Source of the DNA: Datisca glomerata
Taxonomy: Eukaryota > Streptophyta > Magnoliopsida > Cucurbitales > Datiscaceae
Assembly: GCA_003255025.1 (NCBI GenBank)
Contig: QANY01011336.1
Coordinates: forward strand, 1,209,311 to 1,273,310
Reading direction: 5' to 3'
DNA: 64,000 nucleotides
Shown: one piece after another, positions 24,284 through 36,780 of the stretch
How positions within the stretch are numbered: the first letter of the stretch is position 1
How the letters are laid out: the number at the start of each line of letters is the position of its first letter
Position numbers and translations under genes: made by a program
The notes under the pieces: generated by a model
The model's input: the letters and a program-made list of their open reading frames with translations, nothing else
The model's database searches: none
Told to the model about the DNA's origin: nothing

Positions 24284-27200
24284 TGTTGAAATTATGTCCA
24301 TAAAGTATGGTGTAATAACTATTTATGAGTATTTAGTTATTTCTTTGACAGTTATGCATTACTGAATTTTATGAATAAATAATTTTTTTTAATTAAAGTG
24401 TGTTTATAATTTACTTAAGTGTAAAGACTGCGCGGTCTTTCAGACGAACTCTTTTAAAATAGTTTAAAATATTATTCGCAGTCTTAGCATAGATTGGACA
24501 ATCGAGTCTAATTATGACTATTAGTTTGAACCAAAGGATGCCGGTCTCGGGGCATGAGAGTAGAGACTCTAAACATGTTATGGAATATGTTGAATAGACT
24601 AGTAACCAATTGGTTTAGAGCAAAGTCATTTATTTAGCTCTAAATCTAATTATTATATCTTATGAGTATAATTACTTTAATCTTGAGGTGAATACGAAAC
24701 TTGACTTAGTTACTTGCGATATTTGATATGCCAAATGAGTGAGTTCGAATTGCTGGACAATACCTCAGCTCTTGGGACTGTAGTTCAACTATGTTGGAGT
24801 TACATGATTCAGAGATATAAATTTTGTAACGAGATTGCAAAAGTAACTATATCACCATATACTTTATTGATGAGTGTGTGAATAAATAAACATGGTCAGG
24901 AACTAGATGAAATGAATCATTGAATAGGGCATGATGAATTGTACGAGACACTTCATTATTATGTCTTTCTTATTCACAGTGAATAAAAGAATTAAGAAAA
25001 TAATAACTAGAGGGGTATAACGGTAATTTTGTACCCCACTCTTTTACTGATATTCACGAAGGGTAATATCATAAAATATTTTGTGAACCGTGAAAAAAAT
25101 ATTTATTTACACCAATAGAAAATGTGGCGCGCATGAATTGAGAGTTGAATTGGCATCAGAACTATAGTGGAGTCATAATTACTCCTGCACGCATGATAAA
25201 TAACTTATTCTTTGTAAAACTAAAATTTTCAATGATATGTGACACTGGAGTAAATAGTGATTTATAAAAGGATAGTAAAAGGTTGAAGTCTGACTCAATT
25301 GATCTAACCCACTTATGACACTTGCATCTTGGTCATATTAGCCTGGACAAGATTAAAAGATTCGTAAAGGATAGTCCATTGTAAAATTTAAGTGTGTGAT
25401 CACTACCCACATGTGAATTCTACTTGGAAGGCAAAATGACCAAGAGACATTTTTCAGCGAAGGGTGAAAGAGCCACTCAATTCCTCGAGCTTATACATTA
25501 TGATATATGTGGGCCATTGAATATCCAAGTAGAAGGAGGTTATGGATATTTTGTAACATTCACATATGACTACTCACATTTTGGACATGTATCTAATGCG
25601 CCAAAAGTATGAAACATTTGAAAAGTTCAATGAGCACAAAACTATGGTTGAGAAGCATTTAGAAAGATAAATCAAAACACTGCGATCCGATTGTGGTTGA
25701 GTTTGCTAGGAGAGTTCGAAGAATTTCTTAAGGAAGAGGGTATTCTTTCTCAGCTTACAACACCTAACACTCTAGAATAGAACGGTATGTCAAAGAGAAG
25801 GAATCGAACTCTGGTGGATATGATTAGATTCATAATGAGTTACTCATCCCTCCCAGATTTGTTCTAGGGATATGCCTTGGAAACAACGACATATATTCTG
25901 AACCAAGTTCCGTCAAAGAAGGTGCCTAGTACATTATATGAAAGATGGAGTGGACGAAAGTCATTTGTAAGCCACATTAGGATATGGGGATGCCCAAAAC
26001 ACGTGCTAAGACCGAAGACACGCAAGCTGGTCAGTCAATCAGAATTATGCATGTTTGTAGGATGTCTCAAGGGAACAAAGGGATACATCTTTTATAGTCT
26101 AGCCGATAAGAAAATATTCGTGAGTATGAATGCACATTTTCTTGATGACAACTACATAAGAAGTGTGAATATGAGAAGCAAACTTGTGCTAGAGGAATCA
26201 TTGAGTGGGAGGACATCGACTCCCCAATCAGGACTTGTTCCCGATTCAATAACGGAAGAACCACATCATGAGTCAGAGCCTACGAAGCCTCGATGTAGTG
26301 GAGGTTTGTGAGACAACTAGACAGGTAGATTTCTTATGCAAATGCCTTAACGACAGTCTCAAATAAGGATCATGATGAACTATTTCCTACTCATAGACTA
26401 TGGTTGATATTGAAGCAAACCTATAGAAGACGTTATAAACGTCGAGATACAATCGATGTACTCGTACGCAGTCTTGAAGCTTGTAGATCCTCTTGAAGGG
26501 GTAAAACTCTTAGGGTGTTAATGGATTTATAAGAAAAGGAAAGGTCTAGATGGAAATATGGAGACATTCAAAGTTAGGCTATTAGTCAAGGGCTATACTC
26601 AAAAGGAAGGTATTGACTATGGAGATATCTTCTCACAGGTGGCCATCCTTAAATCTATCTGAATCCTCCTATTTATTGTTGCTGCCCTCGATCATGAAAT
26701 TTGGTAGATGGACGTCAAGAATGCTTTTCTGAATAGCAATCTTGAATAACGTATTTATATGGCTCAACTAGACGGGTTAATAGAGAAAGGCCAAGAGGAT
26801 AAGGTTTGCGAACTGCTGAAGTCCATTTATGGACTTAAGAAAGCGTCTCGATCGTGTAATATCAGATTCGAAGAAACTATCAAACACTTTGGTTTTAAGC
26901 AGTTAGTGGCGGACCCTGAGTGTATAAGCTGATACACGATGGGGATGTGGTTTTTCTAGTTTTATACGCGAACGGGACCCTGTGTGTATAAGTTGATACA
27001 CGAATGGAATGTGATTTTTTTAGTTTTATACGTGGACGATATTCTACTCGTTGGGAATGATGTAGGAAAATTGTCTGACTTCAAGATTTGGCTTGCAAAG
27101 CAATTTGACATGAAAGATCTTGGAGAAGCCACATTTGTCCTAGATATTTGGATCTTTCAGGATTAGACTCATAGACAATTGGCACTGTCTCAAGTATCTT

Positions 27201-29754
27201 ATATTAATAAGATGATGGATCACTTCAGTATGTAAGACTCCAACAAGGGAAATCTTCTGTTTAGGCATGGAGTTAGCCTATCTAAGTAACAGTCTCCCAA
27301 GACTCCTCAAGAAGAGGAAGACATGAGAAAAATTCTCTATGCCTCAGCCGTAGAAAGTCTCATATATGTAATGCTTTGCACCGTGCATATATTTGCTACG
27401 TCGTAGCCATATCTAATATTAGATTCGAACATTGGAACGCTATCAAGAATATCCTCAAATATCTTAGGAGAACGAGGAACTATATGTGTCTGTACTCAGA
27501 TATTAACCTGAATATGATGGGTTATACCGACTCTAATTTCCAAGTGGACAAGGATTCTAGGAGGTCCACATTAGGGTCCGTGGAGAAGTATCAAACAATC
27601 TTACATTACTGATTCTACCATGGAAGCTAACTATGTGGTGGCTTGTGAAGCTGTAAAGGAGGCTGTCTGGCTTAGAAAGTTTCTGAATACCCTAGAAGGC
27701 GTTCTAGATGCTGACAAAAGCATGACACTTTATCGTGACAACAATGGAAGTGTAGTAAACTCGAAGGAACCGAGAAGCCACAAAATATCCAAACACATAG
27801 AGTGAAAGTATCACCTCATCATAGAGATAGTTCAGCGTGGCGAGTTGAAGTAACACACATATCGATGGTCAATAACCTAACAGATCCATTCGTGAAGACT
27901 TTAAGCACTAAAGTATTTGATGGTCATCTGGAGGGAATGGAGATACGAGTTTATGTACGCCTACTTTAGTTTAGGTGGGAGACTGTTGGAATTATATCTA
28001 TAAAGTAGGGTGTAATAACTAATTGTGAGTATTTGGTTATTTCTTTGACATTTATGTATTACTGAATTTTATGTGTTTATAATTTACTTAAGTCCTGAAA
28101 TTATTATCAACCTAAGAAGAGTAAAGACTGAGCAGTCTTCCAGACGAATGCTTCTGAGATAGTTCAAAATATTATTCGCAGTCTTAGGATCGACTGGACA
28201 ATCGAGTCTAATTATGACAGTTAGGTTAAACCAAAGGATGCAGGTCTCGGGGCATGGGAGTGGAGACTCTAATGATTGACCTAGACATGTTATGGAACAT
28301 GTAGAACCAATTAGTTTAGAGCAAAGTCGTTTATCTATCTCTAAATCTAATTGTTACATCTTAAGAGTATTTTCATAATTACATTAATCCTAAGATGAAT
28401 ACGAAACTTGATTTAGTTACTTGAAATGTTTGATATGCTAAAGGAGTGAGTTCGAATTGCCGGACAATACCTCGACTGTTGGGACCGTAATTCAGCTATG
28501 TCGGAGTTACGTGATTCACATATATGGAATTTGTGACGAGATTGTAAAAGTAATAATATCACCTTATGCTTTATCGATGAGTGTATGAATAAATAAATTT
28601 GGCCAGATACTCGATGAAATAAATCATTGAATAAGACATGGTCAACTGTACGAGATACTTCACTGATATTCACGGTAATTTTACATCCTGCTCTTATTAC
28701 TGATATTCACTGAGGGTAATAGCGTAAAATATTCTGTGGACCGTGAAATGAAATGTTTATTTGCACCAATAGAAAATGTAGCGTGCATGAATCGAGCGTT
28801 GATTCAACATCAGACCAATAGTCGATTGATACGATGTCGGGATTGAATATGTTGGAATTTATGGAGTTAAATTAACCGATTATTTGAATCTCATAGTTTT
28901 ATTCATGTGGATCCATTCGGTCTCAGGAGTTCCTCATAAAGACAAAAATGAGAAACAACGTCAATTGGACCAAATTATATTTTGGATCGAGGTACACTTT
29001 CTGAACCCATATGTGATGGGAGTCATCACTAAATTAGTGAAGACCAAAATTAATGTTTAAATTAATTAATTTATTAATTTATAATTATTATATAATTAGT
29101 AAATAAAATAAATTAATTAATTGATATGAATCAATTTAATTTATTAATTTGAATTGATGAATTTGGACACAGTCTTAGCTCTACAGAGATGTAAAAATCT
29201 CAGATAGCAGTCACAATGAGATGAATTTCAGCAATTTAACATATAACATTATAGTGTGTAAATTTCATAATTATTATATAAGAGATTGCATTAGGGCTGC
29301 ATCCCTAACCCTAATCATAGTGTGTGATTATTTAGAGCTGAAAAGAGTTTCTCTCCCCTCCCCCTATAGTTGCCGCTGAAAACTATCAGAGGAAGAAGAA
29401 AATTATTTATTCTTCCTTAGTTGTTTAGAGATCCACACTCTATTTCTAACAATATTCTTGCGAGATATACTTCTGAATCCTACGAGTGGTTGTCAGTGTG
29501 AAGATCAATTGAAGTTCAGTGAATCTAAAAAATGAAGAATGCACGACAAATAATTGGATCCTGTTAAATTAGAATTTCTCCAATACAAGAAAATATATAA
29601 ATTGTTTCTATCTTTTCTCAATACTTTTATTTGAATATGTATAATTGTTGAGTAGTTTTATATTTAATTCGATTAGATATTTATTTTTGATATTTCACCC
29701 ACGAATCGTTCGTGGTTGATTAATTTTGTTCTAAAACTCAAACCCGATCCAACA
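24284..29754 (+). mobile_element. Ty1/Copia retrotransposon in ALDH exon 6 (copy 2)
   Basis: Perfect 5-bp target duplication GTTTG (24279-24283 and 29755-29759). The right LTR is 27984-29754 (1771 bp, TGTTGGAATT...CCAACA), preceded by a purine tract (taggtgggagac). The left LTR keeps only about its first 0.89 kb (24284 to about 25170). Its remaining half plus the primer site, gag and protease are deleted, so coding begins at the GAG-pre-integrase/integrase region. All pol frames contain stops. The host exon continues on both sides. Confidence 0.93.
25320..27830 (+). pseudogene. Copia pol remnant (integrase, RT, RNase H)
   Basis: Integrase core near 25480-25600 (FLELIHYDICGPLN) and 25877-26300 (ETTTYILNQVPSKKVPSTLY; IRIWGCP). 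Reverse transcriptase runs about 26490-27170, with IGCKWIYK-like text, MDVKNAFLN, SIYGLKKASR and the catalytic VLYVDDILLVGN at about 27029. RNase H is 27376-27805 (NYVVACEAVKEAVWLRKFL). Multiple stops and frameshifts. A direct duplication of about 65 bp sits just upstream of YVDD (26921-27055). Confidence 0.88.
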
Positions 29755-29796
29755 GTTTGCACTCTTTATCGCCTCCTCTATTGTCCTACATTACCA

Positions 29797-30800
29797 TATA
29801 TATATAACAATAAGATTCAAAAACATTTTTTTCTCAAATTTAAGACTGTGTTTGGGAGAATTTCTCTTCGAAAGTGTGTATACATTGTGCATTGAAAAAT
29901 ATTATAGACACAAAACAAACTAATTATTTAAAAGTTGGGAGCTAGCTTCTGTGGTAATGATCTGGTAACATTTATCTTAAATGTGATCGAGGACAGTATT
30001 ACATTTCTCATCATGATCCGCACATCACTGTCTAATTGATTCTTAAGTCTATGAATATGGTTAACCTCCATTCAAATGAGAGTCAAAGTTTGAAAATGAT
30101 GTTTTTGTCCCAACAGGCAAGCATGAGATTCCTATCTTTCTAAGCCCATAACAAAAAAAAAACTAAGAGTTTTTTAGGGAGAATTGCAAAATGACCAACT
30201 TTGTAGCTCAAATTGCAAAAATGTCTGGAGAACTTTTTTATTGCAAAAATGGTCAAAATATGGTAAATAATTTTATTTATGCCTATGTAATTTTGGTAAA
30301 TATTTTATGTACTTCAGTCATTTTCAACTATTTTTGCAAATAAAAAATTTTCGGCCACTTTTATAGTTTGAGCTAGAAAATTGACTTTTTTGTCATTTTT
30401 CATATTTTTTTATGTACATAAAAAATATTTAAGATATAAAAAATATTTAAGATATAAAAAATACATTTAAGATACTCCAATGTTCAACACATTTAAAGTA
30501 CATTCACTATATATTTGAGATACATCACACATATTTGAGGCATTCATAAAGTCATACCAACCCGACACCACTTAATTTTCCTTAATATATATGTGTTTTT
30601 TCTTTTAATAATTTTTTCTACTTTTGGAAGATTTTTCTCAAGAAACATTTGAAGAAATGCTCACTTTTATTCTAACTCATTGATTTCTAACTCATTTTGA
30701 TTTTTCTTAATATTCCTCAATATCATGATTTTTTATCAGTTTAGTTACTGAACTCTTAACTCATTGTAATTAAGCTCCTCATTGTCTATTTGGTAAAGGT
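29797..30800 (-). repeat. ALDH intron 5, copy 2 of duplicated segment
   Basis: Aligns with 11972-12541 and 16271-16413 (copy 1): shared landmarks include gtgtttgggag, tttctcttc.aaagtgtgta, gggagctagcttctgtggta and ctcaagaaacatttga. With the terminal exon this defines a duplicated segment of roughly 1.2 kb present at 11.7 and 24.1-30.8 kb once later insertions are removed. Confidence 0.85.
30176..30405. mobile_element. MITE inserted in copy 2 of the ALDH intron
   Basis: About 230 bp beginning agggagaattgcaaaatgac and ending gtcatttttcatatt, partly inverted-complementary ends, lying in a run of T. Copy 1 at 12340-12355 (gagctttttatgtacata) continues through the site without it, so this is an insertion after the duplication. 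Exact ends are blurred by the T tract; a Mutator-like MITE is likely. Confidence 0.65.
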
Positions 30801-31064
30801 AACATCACAAAAACGATGACTTGACACATCACTAAATGAATAGTGTGACAAGTCATTATTTTCATCTCACATGTCATTATTTAATAATTACTTGATTTTC
30901 ATGAGGGCCAAGACTGGTCCAAAGATTTCATCCCGTACTATAATCATGTCTTCCTGAAAAAATAAAATATATAAATATAAAAAAAGAGAAAAATCAGTCT
31001 AAATATTAAGTCTGATTTATTATTCATATAAAGTTGCAAATATATATATATATATATATATTAC

Positions 31065-31889
31065 CTTAACATCAGTGAATATGGTTGGCTCAATGTAATA
31101 ACCCTTGCTGCCTATAGGCTTCCCACCAGTTAACAAAGTAGCACCCAATGAGAGCAAGTTGAGCAGCTTGATCTGAATCAGCATCATCAAACATAAGGAG
31201 AGGTGATTTGCCACTTAATTCTAGTGAAATTGCCTTCATATTGCTACTTGCAGCAGCATGTAGGGGTGTTCAAAAACCGTCCAGACCGTATAATCCGATC
31301 TGGACCGGATCAAAGTTGATCGGTTTGGACGGTTTTTTCTCATATTTGGTCGGTTCAGTCCAGAATTTCAACCAATTCTGGACCGGACCGACCAGACCGA
31401 CTGTATAATATATATAAAATACTTTTTCAAGTAAAAAGTGATTTTTCCGCATTCTCACATCGGAATGGAAATAGAGAGTTAAGGAGAGAATGAGTTATAA
31501 AAGTACTACATCTACCTCCTCGTGATGAAGTAAGCGCCCACATGAGTGTGCTATTAAAGCATGCCTTGAAATAAGGCGTATTTATCACGCGTATAATATG
31601 TTCAATGTATTAACCGTGTATTAAACTTTTAATCTAAAAATTACGTGTATTTATCACGCGTATAAAATGCGTACTTAGACCGTAAAATCCATATGAACCG
31701 ACCGTTGAAGTTCGATCTGGTCGGTTCAGATTTTTTGTAGTGTCTTGGTCGGTTCGCTCCTCCATATAGGAGGACCGTAATTTTCGGTCTGGTCTCATTT
31801 CTCCAAAAATCTGACCAGACTGACCGTTGAACACCCCTAAAAGCGTGCATTATTTCTCTTCCCGCTTCTGTAGATCCAGTGGAGCTTAC
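31065..31889 (-). pseudogene. ALDH exon 4 with deletion of the catalytic-Cys segment and a MITE
   Basis: The exon reads VSSTGSTEAGREIMHA, is split by the MITE at 31261-31839, resumes [20 protein letters not shown] and [14 protein letters not shown], then jumps at about 31146 straight into [17 protein letters not shown] in another frame. In the family, the catalytic Cys and about 60-80 residues lie between those blocks. The join GGGTGCTAC could encode either side, so microhomology-mediated deletion is likely. The acceptor before the exon reads CG (31891-31890) where AG is expected; the donor GT at 31064-31063 is intact. Confidence 0.85.
31261..31839. mobile_element. hAT-type MITE inside ALDH exon 4
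   Basis: 579 bp with perfect 13-bp terminal inverted repeats TAGGGGTGTTCAA. Flanking octamers gcagcatg (31253-31260) and aaagcgtg (31840-31847) match at 5 of 8 positions, consistent with a decayed 8-bp hAT duplication. The interior is full of GACCGG/CCGGTC-type inverted motifs. No transposase. It interrupts ALDH codons after REIMHA. Confidence 0.85.
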
Positions 31890-33513
31890 CGAAAAGTACC
31901 CAAATTTTATCTAAATTAATAATTAATTATTATTTGAAGATCAGTGATCACCACCAGCTTTATTTATTTATTTTATTTTTGAAAAATAATATTCAACTTA
32001 TTAAAAAAAATTATTTATGTTTGGTCTTAAACGTTTTGTTTAAAGAGTTTTTTTTTTGTAAAAGAAAATAATAATATTTTCAAGTATGGATAATTAAATT
32101 TGGTGTCAGTGAGAACTGACTTTGTCAATGTCCATATGAGAGCTGATGGCAGCCCCCGCGAATGGTCCAAATCCTGTAATCACATTCAGCACTCCATCTG
32201 GTATGCCTGCCTGACATGCAAACAGACAGAAAATATTGTCATATGATTAACACTAGCAACATACACGATACCAAAGCAAACCCATGAAAATATCATTTTA
32301 TGAAAGGAAAAATAGATACTATGTTAACTTTATTGCAACAAAAAAAGTGCTATGGACATCTTCCTTTTAGGGGATTATCTCGGAAAAAGATTAATATTTG
32401 GTCTATTCTTTTAGTAATAATAGAATAATTTTGTCCATAAGAACAAAAAAATAGAGAGAAAATCTTGTTAAACCTTAATATTATATTTTATGTTCGATAT
32501 TCGATATCACGTGTTTATTAAGGGGATGAATGACAAGTGTTTTATTAAGGGGATGAATGACAAGGCAATTACACAAATGAGCCATTTACCCGATCCTACC
32601 AAGAACAGTTAGATCAAGACTTAAATAGTCACCAATCTCATCTCTTTCTCTGGCTGTTTAATTAGAACATTTACAAAATCCCTTTGAAAAGATTAAAAGA
32701 TCATTCCTAAACATTGTTTAGGCTGATTTTGGTAGTGCTTTAGAACATTTATATGCAATTCAAGATATACTATTTTAATCTCTATTAAAATGATATTACT
32801 TTTATTTGTATATTGAATTGCAAAAATGTTCGATTGAACTGAAAATATCATTAAAAATACTCCTTAAACTAGTATTAAAATCCGTTTCAAATGAAATACG
32901 CTATGGTGAGTTTGAGAGCAATATTTTAATACATAAAAAATACTGTTTCAAATCATATGTACTTAAGAAATATTATTGCTTAAAATACATATTTAGAATG
33001 TGAGCGCATTTTTACAAAAAATATGTTCACAAGTGTTTCTTAAAAAGTTTATACATGCACGTTATTATGCTTCAAACTACATACAAATACTTCATAGAAA
33101 ATATGTAATATGACGTAATTATTAACTACAATAATGTATTTTAATATATGAAATTCTTCTTTCATGAACACAACACAAACACAATACAGTAAATCTGCAT
33201 GACAAAATGAACATGTAAATGAAAAAGAAATGAGTCGTCAATTATCAGTTTAGAAAGATGGGCAAAAAAGAGAGCAGAAAGAAACGTTTGCTCAGCAGGC
33301 TTAACAAGCATAGTACAACCAGCAGCCAAAGCAGGGAAAACCTTGGTAAAGAACATAGTAGAAGGGAAATTCCAAGGAATGATTTGCCCAACCACACCAA
33401 CTGGTTCGAGCGATGTAAAGCCATGGAGCTCTCGTGACATCTTAAAAACATGTCCATTGATTTTATCAGCAGCAAAAACATAGTATCTTAATGTGTTTGC
33501 TGTCTGTGGTATG

Positions 33514-34095
33514 TGTAAAGGAAAAATTCACGGTCTTTAAGAATTGATCGTGAATTTTCTACATTATAATATGAAAATATAGAGAATAAATAAGGGAGAG
33601 AATAACACCATTATGATTTACGCAGAAAACCTTTAAAGGGAAGAAAAACCACGGGGAGATTTTGATAGTATTTCATTATGAAGAAATGATTTACAAGGCT
33701 AATACAAGCTGCACAGTTAGCTCGTTTCTTATAGGTGTTGAGAGTTGTTATCTTCCCTGTTGGAGTTACATCTTGCCTTTATTTATAGGCCTTCAATCGG
33801 TTATACCGAATCTGATACAGTTTATCTAATTCTATCTGAAAATATGATCAATAGAATATTCCCTAAAATTTAGCTTATCAACAATAACAACTAAGTAAAT
33901 ATTGATCGTCTGGTCAATCCAACGGTCTTGATTAGCTTCTCTTTGGATTGCCACGTTGGTAATCCATGTATTTTCGTTTGATTGGTATGTTCTTCATAAC
34001 CGCCTAATTGATCTCACGGTTCTTGCTCTATTTTCTCCTTGATGGAGTCTTCGGTCTAGATCTTACCACGTGTCATGTGAAATTTTACTTGTACA
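33514..34095 (-). repeat. LTR (3' copy, minus-strand orientation) of the LARD-like element
   Basis: Aligned along its length with 39605-40185; shared landmarks include attcacggtcttt.agaattgatcg, taacaccat.atgatttacg, tcttccctgttggagttaca and ttcggtctagatctt. Moderately diverged, so the insertion is not recent. Confidence 0.9.
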
Positions 34096-34230
34096 TTGGC
34101 CTCCATTACACTCAACGGAATTTTATTCGATGAAGTGTGATGTTTATTTTCTCTACCATTATCACGTATAATTACTCTCCCCACTTTTGGGCATCATTTA
34201 TGACTATCTTTTCCGTATTCTTTTGTCGCT

Positions 34231-34430
34231 CCATCTTCCCGTTCAGAGAATACCTTACATTCGCTATTCCGAAACAACCTTTCATCTTCTCGCTCAGAGA
34301 ATTCTTTACGTGCGCTATTCCGGAGAAACCTTTCATCTTCCCGTTCAGAGAATACTTTACGTATATCATTTCAGAATAACTCTTCATCTTCCTGCTCAGA
34401 GAAAATTTCCCAAGCGTCGTTTCAGAGTTG
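34231..34430. repeat. 51-bp tandem repeat, about 4 copies
   Basis: Unit starts g(t/c)tcagagaat at 34241, 34292, 34343 and 34394. Lies just inside the left LTR of the LARD-like element. The ORFs across it on both strands are repeat artefacts. Confidence 0.85.
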
Positions 34431-34779
34431 GTATGGGTCCAGTGCCTTTTGGAAAAATATCTATCCATTTCCAAGTGTTATCCCTTCATTTTCTGTTATG
34501 TCTTTCCGTTCCTTTCACTGTGGTCTCATTGATAGAGTTTTTCCTTTTCCTTCTCTCGTACGGTGAGATCTGTGACAAGAATATTGTACAAGAATAATAA
34601 TAACTTATTGAAATGAGTAAGGAGCGAGTGTACCATTTCATAATTGCATCGTACGAGTTTGAGTTTGATGTTCTGCATTTATTGTCAAAGTTTCTCACGT
34701 TTCCTTTGCTACGAGATCCTTTGAGAGTTTTTCCCATTTCCTTTTATATGGGCTCCTGAGAGAGTTTCTCCCATTTCCT

Positions 34780-35390
34780 AGGATTTAGGTTCAAATAAAG
34801 AACCATGGTCCCATTTTCACTTCGAGAAAATGACTTATAAACTGCTCATTGTCTTTGGAGAGGAGGTCTCGGGATCCAATAAAGACTCACGACCCCGTTT
34901 CCACTTTGGAAGGGACTTACGAATTGCTCATTTTTTAGAGGATGACTTAGGTTCAAATAAAAAACCATGATCCCATTTTTACATTGAGAGGGACTTACAA
35001 ACTGCCCATTTTTTAGAGGAGGACTTATGTTTAAATAAAGAACCATGGCCTCATTTTTACTTTGAGAGGGACTTACGAACTGCCCATTTTCTTTTGAGAT
35101 TAGAACTTAGGTTCAAATAAAGAACCATGCCCCCATTTTTACTTTGAGAGAGACTTACGAACTGCCCATTTTCTTTTGAGATGAGGACTTAGATTCAAAT
35201 AAAGAACCATGACCCCATTTTTACTTTGAGAGGGACTTACGAACTGCCCATTTTCTTTTGAGAGGAGGACTTAGGTTCAAATAAAGAACATTGCCCCCAT
35301 TTTTACTTTGAGATGGACTTATGAACTGCCCATCTTCTTTTGAGAGGATGATTTAGGTTCAAATAAAGAACCATGACCTCATTTTTACTT
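34780..35390. repeat. About 82-bp tandem repeat, about 7 copies
   Basis: Unit contains gacttaggttcaaataaaga, an accatg(g/a)ccccatttttac block and gggacttacgaactgcccat. Copies are about 82 bp apart in the clean part (35111, 35192, 35275). Confidence 0.88.
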
Positions 35391-36780
35391 CCTTCTGAGA
35401 ACGGCGTCCGTAGACATTCCAAAGGACTTAGGTTCTTTCCATGGAACCATGGCCAAGTTTTGATTTTCTTCTGAGAACAACGTCCATAGACATTCCCAAG
35501 AACTTAGGCTCTTTCTGTGGATTCATGGCCCCGTTTGTTTTCCTTCTAAGAACGACACCCGTAGACACTCCCAAGGACTTAGGATTCTTCCGTGGAACCA
35601 TGACCCTTTTTTAATTTTCTACTAGTTCACCGATAGAGTTTTTCATGTTTCTCAATTTCTCCTTTTCGGTTTCCTTTTTCCGCTTTTAACTTTTTCCTTC
35701 CTTTTCTCGCTTCTTTTTCCTTTACTCCTGGCCTTCCCGTTCTAAAACGTTGAAGCAGTGGCCTTCCTTTACTTAGTTTTTCTTTTCTGCCTTTTCTTTA
35801 TTGAACTTTTTCTTTTCTGTCTTTCTTTATTCAACTCAGCCTTTATTTTCACTTTTTTATACTTAGCTCAGCTTTTCTTTCCTCAACTTCTTTTCTTTTC
35901 TGCTCTTCGGTTCTTTCCTCAACTTCTTTTCAGTTCTAAAGTTCTTTCATCAGCTTCTTCTCTTTTCTGCTATGAAGTTATTTCCTCAACTTCTTTTCTG
36001 TTCTGAAGTTCTTTCCTCAACTTCTTTTTTTTCGCTCTGAAGTTCTTTCCTCAACTTCTTTTCTTTTCTGCTCTGAAGGTCTTTCCTCAACTTCTTTTAT
36101 GTTCTGAAGATTTCCTGTTCTCTTATTTTCTGTTCTCCATACTTTCTAGTTCTCCACATGTTTCCTTTTTCGTTCTTCAGACTTTCCCATTCTGAAGACA
36201 TTTCATTTTCCATTCTGACGACATTTCTTTTTTTTGTTCTCCAAACTTTCCCGTTCTGAAAATGTTTCCTTTTCCGTTCTTTAGACTTTCCCGTTTTGGA
36301 GACATTTCCTTTTTCCGTTTTGAAGACATTTAATTTTCTGGTTTCTAGACTTTCCCGTTCTGAAGACTTTCATTTTTTGTTCTCCAGCTCTTCTTTTCTC
36401 AGCGTTTATTTACTGAGCTGAAGGTTTTTCCTCAACTTCTTTCCTTTTTTGTTTTGAAGACATTTCCTTTTTCCGTTCCAGACTTTCTCGTTCTGAAGAC
36501 ATTTCTTTTTCTTTTTTTTTTTTCAGTGGAACCATGGCCTTGTTTCAATTTTCATATGAGAACGGCGTACGTAGACGCTCTAAATGACTTATGCTTCTTC
36601 AGTGAAACCATGGCCTCGTTTCAATTTCCTTCTGAGAATGGTGTATGTAGACGTTCCCAAGGACTTAGGCTTCTTTAGTAGAACCATGGCCCCATTTCAA
36701 TTTCCTTCTGAGAACAACGTATATAGACGCTCCCAAGGACTTAGGCTCCTTGAGTGGAATCATGATCCCGTTTTGATTTT
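35390..36780. repeat. Mixed tandem repeats (65-bp and 23-40-bp CT-rich units)
   Basis: 35390-35620 and 36520-36780 hold units of about 65 bp with ccttctgagaacggcgt, gtagac.ttcccaaggac and accatggcc. Between them, 35760-36520 is a CT-rich array of ttctttcctcaacttctttt and ccgttctgaagacatttcct units. Variable unit length, no reading frame conserved. Confidence 0.8.
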
